Origin: Xanthomonas sp. 10-10
GTDB lineage: Bacteria > Pseudomonadota > Gammaproteobacteria > Xanthomonadales > Xanthomonadaceae
Direction of reading: 5' to 3'
NCBI RefSeq assembly: GCF_040182365.1
Contig: NZ_CP144460.1
Span: 2,170,001-2,234,000 of the forward strand
DNA length: 64,000 nucleotides
The stretch's first letter is position 1. Every line of letters starts with the position of its first letter. Both the position numbers and the translations under genes were made by a program. Below, piece by piece: positions 57,963 through 64,000 of the stretch. A model generated the notes under the pieces. It was given only the letters and a program-made list of their open reading frames with translations. It made no database searches and was not told the origin of the DNA.

Positions 57963-59879
57963 ATGACCGCACGTCTCGTTTGCCGCGCCTGCCTGCTGGC
58001 TCTGGCGCTGGCCAGCCCACTCGCGCTGGCCCAGCCGACCCTGCCGCTGTTGTTTGCCGATGGCGCAGTGTTGCAGCGCGACCAGCCCATGCCGGTGTGG
58101 GGTTGGGCATCGCCGAATGCCGCGATCACCGTCAGCTTCGATGGCAAGCGCGCCACCGCCAGGGCCGACGCGCAGGGCGCATGGAAGGTCACACTGCCGG
58201 CGCACACCGCCGGCGGCCCGTACGTGTTGAGCGTGCAGGGCGATGGCGGGCAGCTGCAGGTGCGCGATGTACTGGTCGGCGATGTCTGGCTTGCCAGCGG
58301 GCAATCGAATATGGAATGGCCACTGGCGCAGGCCAGCGATGGTCCGCAGGCGATGGCCGCCGCCAACGACCCGCAGTTGCGCCACTTCAAGGTGCCCAAG
58401 TCGTGGTCGGTGCAGCCGGAAACGCGCCTGACCGGTGGCGCGTGGAAAGCGGCCACGCCGGACACTGCCGGCGAGTTCACCGCGGTGGGGTATTTCTTCG
58501 CCAGTGAGCTGCGCGCCAGCACCGGCGTGCCGATCGGCATCGTCAACAGCACCTGGGGCGGCAGTTCGATCGAGGCGTGGATGGACGCCGCGTCGCTGGG
58601 TTTGAATGCCGAGCAGAACCAGGGCGCGATCGAGGCGATCAAGCAACGCGACGCTGCCGCACAGGCCACCACCGGCAAGCGCATCGCGCGCTGGCCCAAG
58701 GTGGATGGCGACATGCCGCAGTGGCGCGAACCGACGTTCGACGACCGCGATTGGGACAGCATCCCGACCACCCAGCAGTGGGAATCCAGCGGGTACGACG
58801 GCATGGACGGCATCGCCTGGTACCGCACCACGGTGACAGTGAGCGCGGCCGAGGCCAAGGCCGGCCTCACGCTGGGCGTGGGGCAGATCGACGATTCCGA
58901 TATCACCTACGTCAACGGCACCAAGGTTGGCGAGACCACCAAGCAGTGGAACCTGCCGCGCGTGTACAACGTGCCGGCCTCCGCATTGCATGCAGGCGTC
59001 AACCACATCGCCGTGCGGGTGGAGGATCTCAGTGGCGGTGGCGGCATGCATGGCCCGGACGAGCAGCGTTTCGTGCAGACCAAGGCGGGTGCCAAGCGCG
59101 CGTTGAGCGGCTGGAAATTCCGCCCCGCCGCGGTGCGCGTGTCGCTGGCCGACAACAAGAATCAGCTGCCCACGCTGCTGTACAACCAGATGATCCATCC
59201 GCTGCAGCCGTTCCCGGTCAAGGGCGTGATCTGGTACCAGGGCGAAACCGATGCCACCGAAAGCGGAGCAGTGCCGTATCGCGAACATTTCGCCGCGATG
59301 ATCCAGCAATGGCGCGCAGAACGCGGGACGAAAGCGCTGCCGTTCCTGTGGGTGCAGCTGGCCAACTTCAAGGCCGGCGACGACAAGGCCGAGCTGAGCC
59401 CGTGGGCGTTGTTGCGCGAGTCGCAGTCCAAGACGCTGGCGCTACCGGCGACTGGCCAGGCAGTGATCATCGATATCGGCAACCCCACCGACATCCATCC
59501 CACCAACAAGCGCGATGTCGGCCAGCGCCTGGCGCTCGCCGCGCGGCACGTGGCCTACGGCCAGACGCTCGTCTACAGCGCACCGGTATTCAAGCGCGCG
59601 AGCTTTGAAGGCGGCAAGGCGGTGCTGACCTTCGATCTGCAGGGCAGTGCGCTGCAGGTCCGTGGTGGTGGCGCGGTGCAGGGCTTGCGCATCGCCGGTG
59701 CCGATCAGCGCTTCCATCCAGCCACCGCGCAGATCGAGGGCGACCGCGTGATCGTGCGCAGCGATGCGGTGCCTGCACCGGTTGCCGTGCGCTATGGCTG
59801 GAGCGAGAACCCCGACGACGCCAACCTGATCAATCGCGACGCACTTCCTGTTTCCCCCTTCCGCACCGATACCTGGTGA
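57963..59879 (+). CDS. modular SGNH carbohydrate acetylesterase (CE20-like xyloglucan acetylesterase)
   Basis: A 638-residue secreted protein (signal peptide to about residue 23, ALAQ). The SGNH esterase is split: Ser115 in ASGQSNMEW and [12 protein letters not shown] lie before, and WYQGETDA and Asp510/His512 in NPTDIHP after, an inserted beta-sandwich of about 130 residues (about 245-375, [11 protein letters not shown] to [11 protein letters not shown]) that looks carbohydrate-binding. The same arrangement was described for the Xanthomonas xyloglucan acetylesterase that founded family CE20. It probably removes O-acetyl groups from galactosyl residues. It follows GH74 by 106 bp, and the GH35 gene follows. 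Confidence 0.88.
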   Translation: MTARLVCRACLLALALASPLALAQPTLPLLFADGAVLQRDQPMPVWGWASPNAAITVSFDGKRATARADAQGAWKVTLPAHTAGGPYVLSVQGDGGQLQVRDVLVGDVWLASGQSNMEWPLAQASDGPQAMAAANDPQLRHFKVPKSWSVQPETRLTGGAWKAATPDTAGEFTAVGYFFASELRASTGVPIGIVNSTWGGSSIEAWMDAASLGLNAEQNQGAIEAIKQRDAAAQATTGKRIARWPKVDGDMPQWREPTFDDRDWDSIPTTQQWESSGYDGMDGIAWYRTTVTVSAAEAKAGLTLGVGQIDDSDITYVNGTKVGETTKQWNLPRVYNVPASALHAGVNHIAVRVEDLSGGGGMHGPDEQRFVQTKAGAKRALSGWKFRPAAVRVSLADNKNQLPTLLYNQMIHPLQPFPVKGVIWYQGETDATESGAVPYREHFAAMIQQWRAERGTKALPFLWVQLANFKAGDDKAELSPWALLRESQSKTLALPATGQAVIIDIGNPTDIHPTNKRDVGQRLALAARHVAYGQTLVYSAPVFKRASFEGGKAVLTFDLQGSALQVRGGGAVQGLRIAGADQRFHPATAQIEGDRVIVRSDAVPAPVAVRYGWSENPDDANLINRDALPVSPFRTDTW

Positions 59880-59890
59880 CCAGGAGTCTT

Positions 59891-61633
59891 ATGTCCATGC
59901 ATTCCCCCGTTGCACGTGTGATTACTCTTTCCACTGCACGCCGCTGCCTGCGTCCGCTGCTGCTGTCCGCGCTGACACTGGCCCTGGCTGCATGCCAATC
60001 CGGCGAGCAGGCCGAACAGGCCAAACCTGCTGGCCCCGCACCGGCTGCCGGCACCGCAGCGACGGCACCTGCCACTGCAGCGGCGCCGGCTGCGCAGACA
60101 CCGATGCCGCAGTTCGTCAGCAAGGACGGCAAGCATGCGTTGATGGTTGATGGCGCGCCATTCCTGATCCTGGGCGCGCAGGTCAACAATTCCAGCAACT
60201 ACCCCGGCGTGATGGACAAGGTGTGGCCGGCCATGCAGGTGCTGGGTCCCAACACGGTGCAAGTGCCGATCGCCTGGGAGCAGGTGGAGCCGGAAGAAGG
60301 CAAGTTCGATTTCTCCTTCGTCGATACGCTGCTCGCCCAGGCGCGCGAACACAAGGTGCGCCTGGTGCTGCTGTGGTTCGCCACCTGGAAGAACAATGGT
60401 CCGGCGTATGCCCCGCTGTGGGTCAAGGCCGACAATCAGCGCTTCCCGCGCGTGATCACCCGCGAGGGCAAGGCGATCGGCTCGCTGTCGCCACACGCAC
60501 AGGCCACGCTGGACGCCGACCGCAAGGCGTTCGTCGCCTTCATGCAGCACCTGAAGAAGGTCGACCCGCAACACACCGTGATCATGATCCAGCCGGAAAA
60601 CGAGCCGGGCACCTACGGCAGCGTGCGCGATTTTTCGCCGATGGCGCAGAAACTGTTCGACGGCCCGGTGCCGGAGGAACTGCTCAAGCGCTTGAACAAG
60701 CAGCCGGGCAACTGGGCGCAGGTGTTCGGCGCCGATGCCGATGAAATCTTCCATGCGTGGTCGATCGGCCGCTACATCGACCAGGTGGCCGAAGCCGGCA
60801 AGGCCGAATACCCGTTGCCGATGTACGTCAATGCCGCGCTGCGTGGCCCCTTCAATCCGGGTCAGCCCGGCCAGTACGCCAGCGGTGGCCCCACCGACAA
60901 CGTGCTCGACGTGTGGAAGGCCGCCGGCCCGCATATCGATCTGCTGGCGCCGGACATCTACATGCCCGAATACCGCATGTACACCACGGTGCTGGAGCGC
61001 TATGCGCGCCCGGACAATGCCTTGTTCGTGGCCGAAACCGGCAACCGCCAGGAGTACGCGCGTTACCTGTATCCAACGCTGGGCCACGACGGCATCGGCT
61101 GGTCGGCCTTCGGCATGGATTACACGCGCTATTCCAACTACCCGCTGGGCGCCAAGCACGTCAACGAAGAAACACTGGCACCGTTCGCGCTGGGGTTCCA
61201 GGCCGTGAGCATGGGCATGCGCCCGTTCGCCAAGGCCGCGTCCGAAGGCAAGCTGCACGGCACCGCCGAAGAGCCAGGCCAGGCGGTGCAGGAGCTCAAG
61301 CTCAACGACCGCTGGGGCGCCACCATCACCTACGGCGTGCCGCAGTTCTGGTTCAAGGGCGAGCCGTCGGGCAACCCCGAGCCGATCGGCGCCGCCCTGA
61401 TCGCCGAGCTGGGCCCGGATGAATTTCTGGTCACCGGCTACCACGTGCGCGTGACCTTGCACCCGGCCAGCGACGCGACGGCGAACATGTTCTACGACCG
61501 CGTCGAGGAAGGCGTGTACGACGACGCCCAGTGGAAGTTCCAGCGCAACTGGAACGGCGACCAGACCGATTACGGCGTCAATTTTTCCAGCGTGCCGCAG
61601 CTGCTCAAGATCAAGCTCGCCACCTACAAATAA
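59891..61633 (+). CDS. GH35 beta-galactosidase, lipoprotein
   Basis: A 580-residue enzyme of family GH35 (DUF5597-type C-terminus). Lipobox LAAC at Cys35 follows a signal peptide, and an Ala/Pro/Thr-rich linker (36-72) leads to the catalytic TIM barrel. Glu238 in [11 protein letters not shown] is the probable acid/base and Glu382 in LFVAETGN the nucleophile. It would trim galactose from xyloglucan oligosaccharides, supplying galactose to the dgo operon. The ATG at 59891 is chosen over an overlapping GTG because CAGGAG precedes it by 5 nt. 11 bp from the previous gene, so one operon. Confidence 0.9.
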   Translation: MSMHSPVARVITLSTARRCLRPLLLSALTLALAACQSGEQAEQAKPAGPAPAAGTAATAPATAAAPAAQTPMPQFVSKDGKHALMVDGAPFLILGAQVNNSSNYPGVMDKVWPAMQVLGPNTVQVPIAWEQVEPEEGKFDFSFVDTLLAQAREHKVRLVLLWFATWKNNGPAYAPLWVKADNQRFPRVITREGKAIGSLSPHAQATLDADRKAFVAFMQHLKKVDPQHTVIMIQPENEPGTYGSVRDFSPMAQKLFDGPVPEELLKRLNKQPGNWAQVFGADADEIFHAWSIGRYIDQVAEAGKAEYPLPMYVNAALRGPFNPGQPGQYASGGPTDNVLDVWKAAGPHIDLLAPDIYMPEYRMYTTVLERYARPDNALFVAETGNRQEYARYLYPTLGHDGIGWSAFGMDYTRYSNYPLGAKHVNEETLAPFALGFQAVSMGMRPFAKAASEGKLHGTAEEPGQAVQELKLNDRWGATITYGVPQFWFKGEPSGNPEPIGAALIAELGPDEFLVTGYHVRVTLHPASDATANMFYDRVEEGVYDDAQWKFQRNWNGDQTDYGVNFSSVPQLLKIKLATYK

Positions 61634-61692
61634 TCAGCAACCCATGCGTTGCCGCCCCCGCGGCAGCGTTTCGCAATTCAAAGGGAGTGACC

Positions 61693-64000
61693 ATGCAAAC
61701 CACCATCCGTTCCGCCGGCGCCGTGCCTGCAAACCGACGTACACCGCTTGCCCATTGCCTGGCGTTGTCGCTGGCCCTGCTGGCCAATGCCGCGCATGCG
61801 CAGGAAGTGCGCAAGGCCGCCGATGGCGTCACCGTGGTGCCGAGCGCCAAGGGCGCCGCCCCGGTGCGCCTGCAGGTGGTCGATGCCGGCATCATCCGCG
61901 TCAGCGCCGACCCGGACGGCGACTTCGCACGCAGCCCCAGCCTGATGCGCGTGCCGGTGCAGGGCGATAGCGCCTTCCAGCTGGCCGAACAGGGCGACAG
62001 CGTGCAGCTGAAGACCGGCAAGGTCACCGCCACCGTGTCCACCGTCGATGGCCATGTCAGCTTCGCCGATGCCAATGGCAAGCCGGTGCTGTCGGAAGTG
62101 GCCGGCGGGCGCAGCTTTGCGCCGCTGAAGGTGGAAGGCAAGCAGTACCTGAGCGTGCGTCAGCGCTTCCAGTCGCCCGATGACGAAGCCCTGTACGGCT
62201 TCGGCCAGCACCAGCAGGGCTGGATGAACCAGAAGGGCCGCAACGTCGAGCTGCAGCAGAACAACATCGACATGGCGGTGCCCTACCTGGTGTCCAGCCG
62301 CAACTACGGCCTGCTATGGGACAACAACTCCATCAGCCGCCTGGGCGACCCGCGTGGCCTGCAGCCGCTGCCCAAGACGCTGAAGTTGTACGACGCCAAG
62401 GGCAAGGCCGGTGCGCTGACCGCGCGTTATGCGATCAACGGCAAGCAGATCGTCGAGCGTCGCGAGAGCGAGGTGAACTACCAGTACCTGAGCGACCTGA
62501 CCAAGTATCCGAAGAAGGCGATCACCAAGGACAAGGACAGCCGCATGCAGGTCACCTGGGAGGGCGAGATCGAAGCGCTCACCGGTGGCGAGCACACCTT
62601 CTCGCTGTACTCGAGCGAGTACGCCAAGCTGTACGTGGACGGCAAGCTGATCATCGATCGCTGGCGCCAGAACTGGAACCCGTGGAATCACGAGTTCAAG
62701 CTTGAGCTGGAGCCGGGCACGCGCCACACCGTCAAGGTCGAGTGGGACCTGATCGACCCCAGCTACATCGCGCTGCTGCACCGCGACCCGCTGCCTGCCG
62801 CTGAAGCCAAGGACCTGTCGCTGTGGTCCGAAGCCGGCCAGATGATCGACTACTACTTCGTCTCGGCCGATTCCTACGACCAGGCGGTGGCCGGCTATCG
62901 CGAACTCACTGGCAAGTCGGTGATGCTGCCCAAGTGGGCGTATGGCTTCTGGCAGAGCCGCGAGCGTTACAAGAGCCAGGACGAGTTGGTCGGCGCGGTG
63001 GCCGAATACCGCAAGCGCAAGCTGTCGCTGGACAACATCGTGCTCGACTGGTCGTACTGGCCCGAGAACGCCTGGGGCTCGCACGATTTCGACCCGCAGC
63101 ACTTCCCCGATCCGGACGGCATGGTCAAGGCCGTGCACGACATGCATGCGCAGATCATGATTTCGATCTGGCCCAAGTTCTATCCCACCACCGCCAACTA
63201 CAAGGAACTTGATGCCGCCGGTTTCATGTACAAGCGCAACGTGGAAGTGGGTGAGCTGGACTGGATCGGCAAGGGCTACAAGAACTCGTTCTACGATCCG
63301 TATTCGGAAAAGGCGCAGGCAATCTACTGGCGCCAGGTCAACGAGAAGCTCAACAGCAAGGGCTTCGATGCCTGGTGGATGGACGCCGACGAACCGGACG
63401 TGCATTCCAACCTGGACATCGGCGAGCGCAAGGCGCGCACCACGCCCAACGCGCTGGGCTCGTCCACCGAATACTTCAACTCCTATCCGCTGCCGCACAC
63501 CCATGGCGTGTACGTGGGCGACCGTGCGGCCGACGACAAGCGCGTGTTCATCCTCTCGCGCAAGGGCTATGCAGGCACCCAGCGCAATGCGGTGGCGGTG
63601 TGGAGCGGTGACATCGTCTCGCGCTGGGACGATATGCGCGACCAGATCTCCGGTGGCGTCAACATGGCGCTGTCGGGCCTGCCCAACTGGACCTTCGACA
63701 TCGGCGGCTTTGCGGTCGAGAAGCGCTACGAGAACCAGGACCCGGCGCATCTGCCGGAATGGCGCGAACTCAACACGCGCTGGTTCCAGTTCGGCGCCTT
63801 CGTGCCGATCTTCCGCTCGCACGGCCAGTTCCCGTACCGCGAAATCTGGAACATCGCTCCGGAAGGCACGCCGTTCTACGAGAGCATGGCGTACTACAAC
63901 CGCCTGCGTTACGCATTGCTGCCGTACATCTACAGCCTGGCCGGCGATACCTACCAGCGCGATGGCGTGATCATGCGCGGCATGATGATGGACTTCCCGA
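61693..64000 (+). CDS. GH31 alpha-xylosidase, 5' part (runs off the window)
   Basis: 769 complete codons are visible and there is no stop before the edge. A signal peptide (1-36, AHAQ), an N-terminal beta-sandwich and a PA14-like insert (about 255-375, TWEGEIEALTGGEHTF) precede the catalytic barrel. The probable nucleophile is Asp564 in WWMDADEPD, and the acid/base is Asp640 in VWSGDIVSRWDDM. GH31 enzymes with a PA14 insert are the xyloglucan alpha-xylosidases. It would remove xylose from the non-reducing end of oligosaccharides. It starts 59 bp after GH35, preceded by AGGGAGTGA. Confidence 0.92.
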   Translation, partial: MQTTIRSAGAVPANRRTPLAHCLALSLALLANAAHAQEVRKAADGVTVVPSAKGAAPVRLQVVDAGIIRVSADPDGDFARSPSLMRVPVQGDSAFQLAEQGDSVQLKTGKVTATVSTVDGHVSFADANGKPVLSEVAGGRSFAPLKVEGKQYLSVRQRFQSPDDEALYGFGQHQQGWMNQKGRNVELQQNNIDMAVPYLVSSRNYGLLWDNNSISRLGDPRGLQPLPKTLKLYDAKGKAGALTARYAINGKQIVERRESEVNYQYLSDLTKYPKKAITKDKDSRMQVTWEGEIEALTGGEHTFSLYSSEYAKLYVDGKLIIDRWRQNWNPWNHEFKLELEPGTRHTVKVEWDLIDPSYIALLHRDPLPAAEAKDLSLWSEAGQMIDYYFVSADSYDQAVAGYRELTGKSVMLPKWAYGFWQSRERYKSQDELVGAVAEYRKRKLSLDNIVLDWSYWPENAWGSHDFDPQHFPDPDGMVKAVHDMHAQIMISIWPKFYPTTANYKELDAAGFMYKRNVEVGELDWIGKGYKNSFYDPYSEKAQAIYWRQVNEKLNSKGFDAWWMDADEPDVHSNLDIGERKARTTPNALGSSTEYFNSYPLPHTHGVYVGDRAADDKRVFILSRKGYAGTQRNAVAVWSGDIVSRWDDMRDQISGGVNMALSGLPNWTFDIGGFAVEKRYENQDPAHLPEWRELNTRWFQFGAFVPIFRSHGQFPYREIWNIAPEGTPFYESMAYYNRLRYALLPYIYSLAGDTYQRDGVIMRGMMMDFP

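Overview
The window is a 64 kb piece of a GC-rich gammaproteobacterial chromosome and very probably comes from a plant-associated Xanthomonas. The grounds are the gene order, the LexA operator type (TTAG-N6-TACTA), the large TonB-dependent receptors, the PrxQ-type Bcp with Cys48/Cys84, the absence of rpoS after nlpD, and a xyloglucan utilisation locus of the kind described in the citrus canker bacterium. The species cannot be fixed by eye. I see no phage, insertion sequence or CRISPR array.

Region 1 (1-18.5 kb) is housekeeping. It runs pyrG (3' end), a tandem 176-bp palindrome-ended repeat, kdsA, eno, ftsB-ispD-ispF-truD, surE-pcm-(yqaA-like)-nlpD, yhbY/rlmE-ftsH-folP, miaA-hfq-hflX and pncC. 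Several blocks keep the E. coli order. The ftsB-to-nlpD block stops where rpoS would sit, and a heptamer repeat lies there instead.

Region 2 (18.7-29.4 kb) holds an orphan TonB-dependent receptor, an ABC1/UbiB kinase, lexA-recA-recX, alaS, csrA and tRNA-Ser(GCU). lexA carries a perfect 19-bp operator next to its ATG and may be made from a leaderless mRNA. The csrA leader has GGA motifs and a hairpin.

Region 3 (29.4-36.1 kb) separates tRNA-Ser from two identical tRNA-Arg(ACG) genes, which in E. coli directly follow csrA-serV. It contains a 1.3-kb stretch without genes, a soluble triple-PAS chemotaxis receptor, a pirin/LysR divergent pair and a DedA-rhodanese fusion.

Region 4 (36.1-44.1 kb) encodes a hydrolase with thiD, a DUF1275 membrane protein, a lipoprotein with a PIN-PhoH ATPase, bcp-rraB-gcvR-like divergent from dapA-bamC-like, and fdxA.

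Region 5 (44.3-64 kb) is the most specialised part. A tight minus-strand operon (dgoA, dgoD, SMP-30 lactonase, dgoK) encodes galactonate catabolism to pyruvate and glyceraldehyde-3-phosphate. It diverges from a LysR regulator. Downstream of the regulator come two SusC-like TonB-dependent receptors, a GH74 endo-xyloglucanase, a modular SGNH acetylesterase (CE20-like), a GH35 beta-galactosidase lipoprotein and a GH31 alpha-xylosidase that runs off the end. Together they would import, deacetylate and trim plant xyloglucan, and the released galactose could feed the neighbouring galactonate pathway. A TATTCC-N7-AATA palindrome before both the LysR gene and the first receptor, and a shared promoter and leader before both receptors, suggest a small regulon.
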